From Microbispora sp. NBC_01189 (GTDB lineage: Bacteria > Actinomycetota > Actinomycetes > Streptosporangiales > Streptosporangiaceae), in NCBI RefSeq assembly GCF_036010665.1, contig NZ_CP108581.1, positions 7,501 through 71,500 of the forward strand: a stretch of DNA of 64,000 nt, written 5' to 3'. A model generated the notes under the pieces. That model did no database searches and had not been told where the DNA came from. It was given only the letters and a program-made list of their open reading frames with translations. The translations under genes were made by a program, and so were the position numbers. Positions 24,303 to 34,771 of this stretch are shown piece by piece (position 1 is the stretch's first letter; the number at the start of each line of letters is the position of its first letter).

Positions 24303-24485
24303 TGAGCTCTCCTGCCGAAAACTCCGGTGTGATCCTGAACCCGTCCGCTTTTCGGCGGAGCAGGTGGGAGGAGGACCTCCGCTTGCGCGTCCAGCTTATG
24401 CCGGACCGATCGAGTTCCTACCTTACCACAAACCCGGGCGGCCCCCGGCGTATTCCGGCCTGGGCCGCCCTGCCCCCGAAGGCGC

Positions 24486-25325
24486 TCAGGAGGCCGCGCG
24501 CCGGGCGACCTCGGCCTCGCCGGCCGCGCGCATCGCGGCGACCGGCACGTCCGTCCGGCCCGTCATGAGTCCGACCTGCCGCGCCGCCTGGTGCAGCAGC
24601 ATGGGGAGGCCGCCCACGACGGTGCGCCCCCGCGCCCGTACGGCCCGGGCCAGCGCCGTCGGCCAGGGCGCGTAGACGACGTCGAACACGGCCCCCTTGT
24701 CGGGCAGGCGGGCCGCGACCCGCTCGGCCAGCGCGTCGGCCGCGCCGGACGGCAGCGTGGAGATGACCAGGCCGGCCGCGGGGTCGAAGTCGTCGAAGGA
24801 GCGCACGGTCACCGCGACGCCGAGCCGCTCGGCGACGCGCAGGGTCTCCCCCGCGCGGGCCGGGTCGCGCACGACCAGGGTGGCCTCCGCGAGGCCCGTC
24901 TCCCGCAGGGCGGCGAGGGCCGAGGCCGCGGTGGCGCCGCCGCCGAGGACGACCGCCGAGGACGGCGCGGGCACGCCCGCCTCGGTCAGTGTCTCGACGA
25001 TGCCGTACACGTCGGTGTTGTCCCCGTGCCGCCCGCCGTCGCGGAACACGACCGTGTTGGCGCCGCCGACCGCCAGGGCGAGATCCGAGACGGTGTCGAG
25101 CAGCGGGAGCACGGCGCGCTTGAGCGGCATCGTGAGCGACAGGCCCGCCCACTCCGGGCCCAGCCCCGCCATCAGGCCGGCGAGCCCGTCCTCGGCGCAT
25201 TCGATCGCGTCATAGCGCCAGCCGCCCAGACCCATCTCCGCGTACGCCGCCCGGTGCAGGACGGGGGAGAGCGAGTGGGCCACGGGCGAGCCCAGGACGG
25301 CGGCCCGGCGGATGGTCTCGCTCAC
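24486..25325 (-). CDS. aroE: Shikimate dehydrogenase
   Basis: NADPH-dependent reduction of 3-dehydroshikimate in the chorismate pathway; 279 residues. AAVLGSPVAHSLSPVLHRAA holds the shikimate-binding SxS motif, LSLTMPLKRAV the catalytic Lys, GGANTVVF and DNTDVYGIVETL the substrate Asn/Asp. VVLGGGATAASALAAL is the nucleotide loop. LLHQAARQVGLMTGR is the C-terminal family block. It starts at GTG 25325, overlapping the mltG stop (GTGA), so it is translationally coupled to the upstream lytic transglycosylase. Gene order alaS-ruvX-mltG-aroE is conserved in actinobacteria. Confidence 0.94.
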   Translation of the reverse strand: MSETIRRAAVLGSPVAHSLSPVLHRAAYAEMGLGGWRYDAIECAEDGLAGLMAGLGPEWAGLSLTMPLKRAVLPLLDTVSDLALAVGGANTVVFRDGGRHGDNTDVYGIVETLTEAGVPAPSSAVVLGGGATAASALAALRETGLAEATLVVRDPARAGETLRVAERLGVAVTVRSFDDFDPAAGLVISTLPSGAADALAERVAARLPDKGAVFDVVYAPWPTALARAVRARGRTVVGGLPMLLHQAARQVGLMTGRTDVPVAAMRAAGEAEVARRAAS

Positions 25326-26476
25326 TGGTAGTTCCTGTTGAACTCGTCGCGCAGCTTCCAGAACTCCGACTCCTTGTCGGTGAACTTGGTGATGCCCCGC
25401 TTCGGGTCGACCGTCACGAAGTAGAGCCAGTTGCCGTCCGCCGGATGCAGCGCGGCCTCGATCGCGTGGTCGCCCGGGTTGCTGATCGGGCCGGGCGGCA
25501 GGCCGGCGTACTTGTAGGTGTTGTAGCGCGAGGTGCTGGTCAGGTCCGCGTGCGAGGCGGCGATGCCGTACTTGTTCAGGCCGTACATGACCGTGCTGTC
25601 CATGCCCAGTTTCATGGGGGGGTTCGACAGCAGCCGGTTGTAGACGACGCGGGCCACCTTGGGCATGTCCTCGGCGCTGCCCGACTCGGCCTGGACGATG
25701 CTGGCGATGATCATGATCTGCCGGGGCGAGAAGCCGACCTGCCCGGCCTGGCCATCCAGGTCGATCTTGTCGGCGGTCTGGTTGAACCGGTCGACCATGC
25801 TGGTGAGGATCTGCTGCGGCGTGAGCTTGCTGTTGATCTCGTACGTCGCGGGGAACGCGTAGCCCTCCAGCCGGCCCTTGGCGTACGCGGGGAGGCCGAT
25901 GTCGGCGCGGGCCGCCTTCTTGAAGTCCTCGACCGGCTTGCCCGAGGCGGTGGACAGCTCCTCGAAGATCTTGCTGAGCCGCAGCCCCTCACGGATGGTG
26001 AGCCGGTTGAGCACGCGGTTCTTCGGGTCGAGGAGGGTCAGCGCCGAGGCGGCGGACATGCCCTTGCGCATCGCGTACTGGCCCGGCTGGAGCGAGGAGC
26101 TCTTCCCGGCCGCGCCGATGGCGTTGACGAACGCCCGCGCGCTGGCCACGACGCCCTGCTCCTCCAGCATCTGGGCGACGTCGGTGGCGCTCTCGCCCTC
26201 CTGGATCTCGACCACGACCTCACCCGTCCCCTCGCCGGTGAAGTCATTGGGGATCATGACGCCGCGCGCCCAGGTGAAGCCCAGGTAGCCGAGACCCGCG
26301 AGGACCGCGACGATGATCACTAAGGCGAACAGCGTGGCGACCCTGCCCTTGCGCCGCTGCCGCTTGCGGCGCCGGCGGCTGCGTCGCTGCTGGGCCCGGC
26401 CGCCGGAGGGGCGACGCCGGGGAGAGCCGTCGTCGTCCTCGGCGCCGAGCAGGAAGTCCATGTCCAGATCGTTCAT
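25322..26476 (-). CDS. mltG: Endolytic peptidoglycan transglycosylase MltG
   Basis: Inner-membrane enzyme that cuts nascent glycan strands and so sets glycan length. The 384-residue protein has an Arg-rich cytoplasmic N-terminus (about 20-48), one membrane segment (ATLFALVIIVAVLAGLGYLG), a LysM-like region, and the YceG catalytic domain. EGYAFPATYEI, IIASIVQAESGSAEDMPKVA (catalytic Glu in VQAE), RLLSNPPMKLGMDSTVMYGL and YNTYKYAGLPPGPISNPG are visible. ATG 26476 (MNDLDMDFLLGAEDDDG) is preferred although its Shine-Dalgarno is weak; an upstream in-frame start at 26584 would run through the repeats. A second mltG lies directly upstream. Confidence 0.93.
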   Translation of the reverse strand: MNDLDMDFLLGAEDDDGSPRRRPSGGRAQQRRSRRRRKRQRRKGRVATLFALVIIVAVLAGLGYLGFTWARGVMIPNDFTGEGTGEVVVEIQEGESATDVAQMLEEQGVVASARAFVNAIGAAGKSSSLQPGQYAMRKGMSAASALTLLDPKNRVLNRLTIREGLRLSKIFEELSTASGKPVEDFKKAARADIGLPAYAKGRLEGYAFPATYEINSKLTPQQILTSMVDRFNQTADKIDLDGQAGQVGFSPRQIMIIASIVQAESGSAEDMPKVARVVYNRLLSNPPMKLGMDSTVMYGLNKYGIAASHADLTSTSRYNTYKYAGLPPGPISNPGDHAIEAALHPADGNWLYFVTVDPKRGITKFTDKESEFWKLRDEFNRNYQ

Positions 26477-26539
26477 AGTGCGCTGGCCAATCTCTCGGTT
26501 CGAGAGGCCTCCCGTCAAGCGAGTGTGCCAGACCGAGGG

Positions 26540-26580
26540 GGTCCGGTGGGGGTCCGGTACGGGTCCGGGCATGAGTCCGG
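26540..26580. repeat. Four direct repeats of about 11 bp between the two mltG genes
   Basis: GGTCCGG occurs at 26540, 26551 and 26562, and AGTCCGG at 26574, giving spacings of 11, 11 and 12 bp. The one-helical-turn spacing is like that of direct-repeat operators such as actinomycete PHO boxes, though the sequence differs from that consensus. It lies about 65-105 bp before the downstream mltG start. Confidence 0.5.
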
Positions 26581-26643
26581 ACAAGGGGACGTTCGCCTAC
26601 CGCGGGCCGTCCGGGCGGCGCCCTGGACGCGCCGGGGGCACCG

Positions 26644-27678
26644 CTAGTTCGTCCCGAGATACCTGTTCAGCTCCTCCCGATATTTCCTGAACTCCATCTC
26701 TTTGTCAGTGAATTTGGTGATTTTACGACGAGGATCGGTGGTCACGAACCAGTACCAGGCGCCCTCGGCGGGGTGGAGCGTCGCCAGCAGCGCGCTCTCC
26801 CCCGGGTTGCCGATGGGTCCGGGCGGCAGCCCGGGGCGCGCGTAGGTGTTGTACGCGGAGCCGTTGCGCGTGTCCTCGGCGGTGACCTTCAGGGTGTGCC
26901 GGTTCAACGCGTAGTTGACCGTGCTGTCCATCTCCAGCTTCGCGCCCCGCGCCAAGCGGTTGTACACCACTCTGGCGATCTTGGGGTAATCGGCCGGGAC
27001 GCCGCCCTCGGCCTGCACGATGCTCGCGACCGTCACCGCCTGCCGGGGCGTGAGGTGCAGGCGCGGCGCCAGCTCCTCCAGGCCCACCTTCTTCGCGGCG
27101 AGGCGGAACCGCGCCACCATCTTCCTGAGCATGTCGCCGGCGGTCGCCCCCGGCTCTATCTCGTACGTGGCCGGGAACAGGAACCCCTCGGCCTCGCCCT
27201 CGGCGTACGCGGGCAGGCGCAGGCGCCGCGACTCTCCGGCGGCCTCGGTGAAGTCCCGCAGCGGGATGCCCGTCCCCTCCGCGAGGACGCGCAGCACCTC
27301 GCCCATGCGCAGCCCCTCAGGCACGGTGACCCTGCGCACCACCCGGCTCGCGGGCGCCAGGAGCAGGTCGAGGGCGGCGGAGGCCGACATGCGCTGCCGC
27401 AGGACGTAGCGGCCCGGGTGCAGGCCGCTCTCCTTGGATCGGGCGATCACCTGCTCCACGAACGACTGGGCGCTGGCGACCACGCCGGCCTTCGCCAGCG
27501 TCCGGCCGACCTCGCCCGCGCTCGTCCCCGGTGTGATCTCGATCGTCACCGTCCCCGAACCGCCGCCGGAGTAGTCGGGCGGGCTGCCGGGCTGGCCGAC
27601 GACCGCGTGCACGCCGTACGCCACCGCCGCCGCGACCAGGGCGAACCCTCCGCCGGCGACGAGCGCCGCGCGCCTCAC
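26644..27678 (-). CDS. Second MltG-family transglycosylase
   Basis: Paralogue of the adjacent mltG (344 residues) with the same C-terminal design: EGFLFPATYEIEPGATAGDM, VTVASIVQAEGGVPADYPKI (catalytic Glu retained), RLARGAKLEMDSTVNYAL, YNTYARPGLPPGPIGNPG and KITKFTDKEMEFRKY. It lacks the long Arg-rich cytoplasmic tail: the membrane segment starts almost at residue 1 (MRRAALVAGGGFALVAAAVA). It starts at GTG 27678, overlapping the ruvX stop by GTGA. Two complete tandem copies are unusual; one may be specialised, for example for sporulation or branching (inference). Confidence 0.92.
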   Translation of the reverse strand: MRRAALVAGGGFALVAAAVAYGVHAVVGQPGSPPDYSGGGSGTVTIEITPGTSAGEVGRTLAKAGVVASAQSFVEQVIARSKESGLHPGRYVLRQRMSASAALDLLLAPASRVVRRVTVPEGLRMGEVLRVLAEGTGIPLRDFTEAAGESRRLRLPAYAEGEAEGFLFPATYEIEPGATAGDMLRKMVARFRLAAKKVGLEELAPRLHLTPRQAVTVASIVQAEGGVPADYPKIARVVYNRLARGAKLEMDSTVNYALNRHTLKVTAEDTRNGSAYNTYARPGLPPGPIGNPGESALLATLHPAEGAWYWFVTTDPRRKITKFTDKEMEFRKYREELNRYLGTN

Positions 27679-28178
27679 CGGGCGGTCCCGCCGCTCGCTT
27701 CCTCACCCGGCCCCGCGGAGGGGCCCGGTGGTCCGAGAGGCCTGCCGGGGGGACTGCCGGTGGCCCGCTCACCGTCGAGCGCGGCCTGCAGCAGCAGGAC
27801 GGCCGCCGCCTGGTCGATCACGTCACGCTGGTCGCGGGCCTTCACGCCGCTGGAGCGCAGCCGCTGCTGGGCGCCCACGGTGGTGAGCCGCTCGTCCACG
27901 AGCCGGATCGGGACCGGCGCGACGCTGCGGGCCAGCCGCGCGGCGAACGCCCGCGCGGCCTCCGCGGCGTGGCTCTCGCGGCCCGACAGCGAGGTGGGCA
28001 GGCCGACGACGATCTCGATCGCCTCGTGCTCGGCCGCGATCTCGGCGATCCTCGCGAGGTCGCCCCGGCCGCGCCGTACGGTCTCCACCGGCGTGGCCAG
28101 CAGTCCCGAGGGGTCGCTGCGGGCCACGCCGACGCGGACGGAGCCGACGTCGACCCCGATCCTGACGCCATGTCTCAT
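27675..28178 (-). CDS. ruvX: RuvX/YqgF-family RNase H-fold nuclease (Holliday junction resolvase-like)
   Basis: RNase H-like protein implicated in 16S pre-rRNA 5' end processing and possibly junction resolution. The 167-residue protein starts MRHGVRIGVDVGSVRVGVAR (the first catalytic Asp in GVDVG). IVVGLPTSLSGRESHAAEAA carries the family GLP block, VDERLTTVGAQQRL the Glu, and KARDQRDVIDQAAAVLLLQ the C-terminal Asp. A Pro/Gly-rich tail of about 30 residues follows. It lies 7 nt after alaS, the standard alaS-ruvX pairing. ATG 28178 is preferred over an in-frame upstream start with no family similarity. Confidence 0.92.
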   Translation of the reverse strand: MRHGVRIGVDVGSVRVGVARSDPSGLLATPVETVRRGRGDLARIAEIAAEHEAIEIVVGLPTSLSGRESHAAEAARAFAARLARSVAPVPIRLVDERLTTVGAQQRLRSSGVKARDQRDVIDQAAAVLLLQAALDGERATGSPPGRPLGPPGPSAGPGEEASGGTAR

Positions 28179-28185
28179 CGGCGGA

Positions 28186-30859
<2,674 letters not shown>

Positions 30860-30870
<11 letters not shown>

Positions 30871-31129
30871 CCTTTACGTCGTAGATTCTGTTGTTGCCGG
30901 TAGTGGTGTCATCAACGGTGTCCAGCCCGAGCTCGGCGCGCAACTGGGTTTCCCTGCTCGCCGACAGGTGGCGCACCTCGCCGGTGAAGTCCCTGAGCTG
31001 GTCCGCGAGGGCCGCCGCGCGGCCGGCGGTGCGCCTGGCCACGTGGTCGGGCCGCAATGACTGAAGCTTACGCATGGCCCAGACCGCGAGGTACGCGCCG
31101 AGGGACATGTAGAAGAGACGGCGGATCAT
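30860..31129 (-). CDS. Small membrane-associated protein (DUF6167-like)
   Basis: An 89-residue protein starting [20 protein letters not shown]: one N-terminal hydrophobic segment, then a basic stretch ([13 protein letters not shown]) and a soluble acidic tail. It resembles the actinobacterial DUF6167 family found between alaS and a DUF948 gene. ATG 31129 overlaps the upstream stop (ATGA), and its own stop lies inside alaS, so all three are probably one message. Function is unknown; a partner role with the DUF948 neighbour at the membrane is inference. Confidence 0.8.
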
Positions 31130-31596
31130 CCGCGCCCCCTTCCGATGGCACGCGGCTCGGCCACGCGCTCGGCGGCGTGCCGCTCCCTGATCCTGTCACC
31201 GGTGCGGGGACCGCCGCGGGCCACCCTCCGGGCCGGGGCCCTGCGGGCCGCGCGGCGGGCCAGCGCGAGGCGGAAGCCGTCGCGGAAGGCGGCGACCCTG
31301 AGCACCGGGCCGGTGAACAGCGTGGACGCCACCCCGGTGATCTTCACCATGTTGCCGCTGACGTCGCGCATGTTGTCCGAGATCGTCTCGGCCGCGACCA
31401 GCCGCCGGTTCGCCTCGGTGACGGTCTGGCTCATGTCGTCGAGGAGCGGCCCGAGGCGGTCACTCAGCTCGGCCACCGACCTGCGGGTCTCGGTCAGCAG
31501 CCTGGCCAGCCTGACCAGCACGACGACCATGAAGCAGACCAGGATCACCCAGAAAATGGCGACCACGAGGCCCGCCAGCTCTCCCGCGGTAAGCAT
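31126..31596 (-). CDS. DUF948-family membrane protein
   Basis: A 156-residue protein with an N-terminal membrane segment (LVVAIFWVILVCFMVVVLVR), a predicted amphipathic coiled coil (RLLTETRRSVAELSDRLGPL, DDMSQTVTEANRRL) and a very basic, Arg-rich C-terminus (from about 115). This is the DUF948 layout. ATG 31596 has GGAG 9 nt upstream; an in-frame start 7 codons earlier is less likely. Function is unknown; the basic tail would sit in the cytosol near the membrane or nucleic acid. Confidence 0.82.
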   Translation of the reverse strand: MLTAGELAGLVVAIFWVILVCFMVVVLVRLARLLTETRRSVAELSDRLGPLLDDMSQTVTEANRRLVAAETISDNMRDVSGNMVKITGVASTLFTGPVLRVAAFRDGFRLALARRAARRAPARRVARGGPRTGDRIRERHAAERVAEPRAIGRGRG

Positions 31597-31745
31597 GTGC
31601 CGATCTCCCTGGATCACCGGAGCTGGAATGGCAAGACCCTATCGCGAACGCCCTGCCCGCCGTTCCGCGGCGCACACGCGGCACGCGCGCCGCTCCCGCC
31701 AGGTCACACCCGCGGCACACATCGTGGGGCTGCGCCCGGTGGCGC

Positions 31746-33089
31746 TCAGTCTCCGCGCAGGAAGGCCCTGATCTTCGCCCAGCGCTCGGCGAACCGCGCC
31801 TCCGCGCCGTGGGAGGTCGGTTCGTAGTAGCGGCGCTCGCGCAGTTCCTCCGGCGCGTAGTCCTGGCGGACGAGGCCGTGCTCGAAGTCGTGCGGATACT
31901 GGTAGCCCTTGCCGTGGCCGAGCGTCCGCGCGCCGGGGTAGTGGGCGTCGCGCAGGTGGCCGGGGACCCGGCCGACGAGGCCGCGCCGCACGTCGTCGGA
32001 GGCGGCGCCGATGGCCTTGACGACCGCGTTGGACTTGGGCGCCAGCGCGCAGTGGATGACGGCCTGCGCGAGGTTGATCCTGCCCTCGGGCAGGCCGATG
32101 AAGTCCACCGCCTGGGCGGCGGCCACCGCGACCTGCAGGCACGTGGGGTCGGCCATCCCCACGTCCTCGCTCGCGAAGATCACGATCCGGCGGGCGATGA
32201 ACCGCGGGTCCTCCCCCGCCTCGACCATCCGGGCGAGGTAGTGCAGGGCCGCGTCGGCGTCCGAGCCGCGCATGCTCTTGATGAACGCGCTGGTCACGTC
32301 GTAGTGCTGGTCGCCCTGCCGGTCGTAGCGCACGGCGGCCTTGTCCACGGCCCGCTCGACGACCTCGACCGTGACCTCGGGCGTGGCGTCCGGCGCGGCG
32401 TCCGGCGGGGCGTCGCCGACCAGCATCGCCGCCGCCTCCAGGTAGGTCAGCGAGCGCCGCGCGTCGCCGCCGGCCAGCCGTACGAGCTGGTCGAGGGCGC
32501 CGGGCCGCACCGCGACCCGCCCGCCGAGGCCGCGCGGGTCGGTCACCGCACGCTCCAGCACGGCGCGCACGTCGTCGTCGGCCAGCGGTTCGAGGGTGAG
32601 CAGCAGCGAGCGGGACAGCAGCGGCGAGATGACCGAGAAGAAGGGGTTCTCGGTGGTCGCGCCGATGAACGTCACCCAGCGGTTCTCCACCGCCGGCAGC
32701 AGCGCGTCCTGCTGCGCCTTGTTGAAGCGGTGGACCTCGTCGACGAACAGCACGGTCTGCCTGCCCGTCATGCCGAGGTCGCGGCGGGCCTGGTCGATGG
32801 CGGCGCGCACGTCCTTGACCCCGGCCGAGACGGCCGAGACCTCGACGAACCTCCGCTTGGTGGCGCCCGCGACGACGTAGGCCAGCGTGGTCTTGCCGGT
32901 GCCGGGCGGCCCCCACAGGAAGAGCGACATCGGGGCGTCGCTCTCCACCAGGCGGCGCAGCGGGGTGCCGGGGCCGAGCAGGTGCCGCTGGCCGATCACC
33001 TCCTCCAGCGAGCGCGGACGCATCCGCACGGCGAGCGGCTCCTGGCCGCGGTGCGCCTCCTCGGCCGCCGAATCGAACAGGCTCTCCAC
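31746..33089 (-). CDS. rarA: Replication-associated recombination protein A (MgsA/RarA AAA+ ATPase)
   Basis: Clamp-loader-like AAA+ ATPase acting at stalled forks, 447 residues. [20 protein letters not shown] is the N-terminal block, [18 protein letters not shown] Walker [21 protein letters not shown] Walker B, and [20 protein letters not shown] sensor 1. The C-terminal tetramerisation part includes [20 protein letters not shown] and [19 protein letters not shown]. The start is GTG 33089 ([20 protein letters not shown]). A short Pro/Ala/Asp insert ([12 protein letters not shown]) follows the lid. It stands as a single transcription unit or with the DUF2231 gene 16 nt upstream. Confidence 0.94.
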   Translation of the reverse strand: MESLFDSAAEEAHRGQEPLAVRMRPRSLEEVIGQRHLLGPGTPLRRLVESDAPMSLFLWGPPGTGKTTLAYVVAGATKRRFVEVSAVSAGVKDVRAAIDQARRDLGMTGRQTVLFVDEVHRFNKAQQDALLPAVENRWVTFIGATTENPFFSVISPLLSRSLLLTLEPLADDDVRAVLERAVTDPRGLGGRVAVRPGALDQLVRLAGGDARRSLTYLEAAAMLVGDAPPDAAPDATPEVTVEVVERAVDKAAVRYDRQGDQHYDVTSAFIKSMRGSDADAALHYLARMVEAGEDPRFIARRIVIFASEDVGMADPTCLQVAVAAAQAVDFIGLPEGRINLAQAVIHCALAPKSNAVVKAIGAASDDVRRGLVGRVPGHLRDAHYPGARTLGHGKGYQYPHDFEHGLVRQDYAPEELRERRYYEPTSHGAEARFAERWAKIRAFLRGD

Positions 33090-33105
33090 GCCGCCGACAC
33101 TACCG

Positions 33106-33573
33106 TCAGGCGCCCCACACGGCCGTCGCGCCGGTGTGCCCGGTGCGTACGGCGTAGTAGCCGACGGCCACGGCGAGGATCACGGCGACGGCCGAGACAA
33201 CCAGGACGGCCGTGCGTGGGCCCGTCCCCTCGGGGGCCCGGCGTGCCCGGGTCAGCCACACCAGCGCCAGGGAGACGACGGTCAGCAGCGCGGTCACCGG
33301 CAGGAGGGTCTCGGCGAGCCCCGAGTGGACCTCGATCGCCTCGGAGACCGAGCCCTGGAACATCCGGTGCTCCAGCCGCTCGCCGCTCTCCTTGGCCGCG
33401 AACACCGAGACGAGCGCCGCCAGAGCCGTCGCGACCAGCGCCCAGTCGAGCCGGTGCCGCACGCGGGGCAGGACGGCGTACGCGATGGACAGCGCCGCGA
33501 GCAGCGGCGCGAAGATCACCGCGGCGTGGACGACGAGGGCGTGGACGGGAAGTCCGAAGATCTGGTCGAACAT
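33106..33573 (-). CDS. DUF2231-like four-helix membrane protein
   Basis: A 155-residue protein with four hydrophobic segments. It begins [20 protein letters not shown] and ends [15 protein letters not shown], the pattern of the DUF2231 predicted membrane family, in which conserved His residues suggest metal or haem contact (inference). ATG 33573 is preferred: AGGAG overlaps the in-frame GTG at 33585 and is about 11 nt from the ATG. It is 16 nt before rarA on the same strand. Confidence 0.8.
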   Translation of the reverse strand: MFDQIFGLPVHALVVHAAVIFAPLLAALSIAYAVLPRVRHRLDWALVATALAALVSVFAAKESGERLEHRMFQGSVSEAIEVHSGLAETLLPVTALLTVVSLALVWLTRARRAPEGTGPRTAVLVVSAVAVILAVAVGYYAVRTGHTGATAVWGA

Positions 33574-33772
33574 CGTGGTCGTCACTCCTGAGACGAGGGG
33601 GCCGGCGCGTGGTCCGGGTCTGGCTTCGTCAGGAGGTTCTCAGGCGGTTCTGAGAGCTAGATGAGCGCAAACACCGGTGATACCCATGCGACGCCTGTTT
33701 TACACGAACCCGACGGGATCGCGGATAGAGTGACCCAGCGTAATAACAAAAGGGGAAATGGAAGGCATAGCG

Positions 33773-34681
33773 GTGACCGACACTGATCGGCAGAAGCAGC
33801 CGGCTTCGCGCGTGAGCACGACCGGGCGCACCACCACCCCCCGCCGTCGCCTGGGGAGCACCCTCGGCGCCGGATTGGGGGTTCTCGCGCTCGTGGGCGG
33901 CCTGGCAGCCTGCAGTGACGGCTCGGCCAAGGAAGCGGCCGGGGCGACCCCCTCGGCCTCCGCCTCGGCGGGCCCCTCGACGGGCCCCTCCGCGGTCCCG
34001 TCCGAGTTGCCGGCGGCGACGCCGTCCGCCAAGCCCACCGACCTGCGTCAGGTCAGCTGTGAGTATCGCAAGGACGACACGGGCAGCCCGGCGAAGTTCG
34101 TGGGCTTCCCGCCCAAGAAGCTGAACAGGGCGGTCATCAAGGCGTCCAAGATGACGATCAGGACCAACCTGGGGAACATCGTCATCGACCTCGCCACCGG
34201 CGACGCGCCGTGCACGGTGAACTCGTTCGCCTTCCTGGCGAAGAAGAACTTCTTCGACAACACCGTCTGCCACCGGCTCACGACGGTCGAGACGAACGGC
34301 CTCGGCCTCCTGCAGTGCGGGGACCCGCAGGCCAAGGGGGACGGCGAGAACCCGACCGACGGCACCGGCGGGCCGGGCTACCTGTTCGACGACGAGAACA
34401 TCGGGCCGCAGTACAGCCGGGGCGTCGTCTTCATGGCCCAGCCGGGTGACGCGTCGAACTCCAACGGCAGCCAGTTCGTCATCTCCTACACGGACGAGAA
34501 CGCGCAGCTGCCCCAGGCGTACACGCCGTTCGGCATCGTCAGCAAGGGCCTGGAGATCGTCGACAAGATCGCCAAGGGTGGGGTCAACACGGCCAAGGAC
34601 GGCGTCGACATCACCAGTGACGACGGCGGATCCAACGCCCCCAAGATCAAGGTCCGGATCAGGGACGTCATCGTGTCCTGA
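33773..34681 (+). CDS. Cyclophilin-type peptidyl-prolyl isomerase, lipoprotein
   Basis: Cell-surface cyclophilin that would help fold secreted proteins. The 302-residue product has a long basic N-region, a hydrophobic helix (LGAGLGVLALVGGL) and a lipobox LAAC, so it is a lipoprotein. A Ser/Pro/Ala linker follows, then the cyclophilin domain: APCTVNSFAFLA, FFDNTVCHRL, GGPGYLFDDEN, GVVFMAQPGDASNSNGSQFV and YTPFGIVSKGLEIV. In place of the usual catalytic FHR it has CHR, as in other actinobacterial homologues. GTG 33773 has GGAAGG 7 nt upstream; ATG 33758 is the alternative. A paralogue lies 4 kb away. Confidence 0.9.
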   Translation: MTDTDRQKQPASRVSTTGRTTTPRRRLGSTLGAGLGVLALVGGLAACSDGSAKEAAGATPSASASAGPSTGPSAVPSELPAATPSAKPTDLRQVSCEYRKDDTGSPAKFVGFPPKKLNRAVIKASKMTIRTNLGNIVIDLATGDAPCTVNSFAFLAKKNFFDNTVCHRLTTVETNGLGLLQCGDPQAKGDGENPTDGTGGPGYLFDDENIGPQYSRGVVFMAQPGDASNSNGSQFVISYTDENAQLPQAYTPFGIVSKGLEIVDKIAKGGVNTAKDGVDITSDDGGSNAPKIKVRIRDVIVS

Positions 34682-34696
34682 TCCGCCCGGATCGGA

Positions 34697-34728
34697 AACG
34701 GCCCGCGATCTCATGATCGCGGGCCGTT
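34697..34728. terminator. Bidirectional terminator between the cyclophilin and aspS
   Basis: A perfect 14-bp inverted repeat (AACGGCCCGCGATC and its complement) with a 4-nt TCAT loop, centred between the converging stops at 34681 and 34772. Confidence 0.85.
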
Positions 34729-34771
34729 CTCGTGCCGGCGGGGCGGAGCCGCCCGGCTCGGTGCTACCCGT

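Noticed and set aside
26485-26520. GGTTCGAGA with flanking complementary bases, reminiscent of a tRNA T-arm
   Set aside because: No acceptor, D or anticodon arms could be built around it; it is a short local hairpin before mltG.
26477-26584. N-terminal extension of the downstream mltG
   Set aside because: It would translate the 11-bp repeat region into sequence not found in the family before MNDLDMDF.
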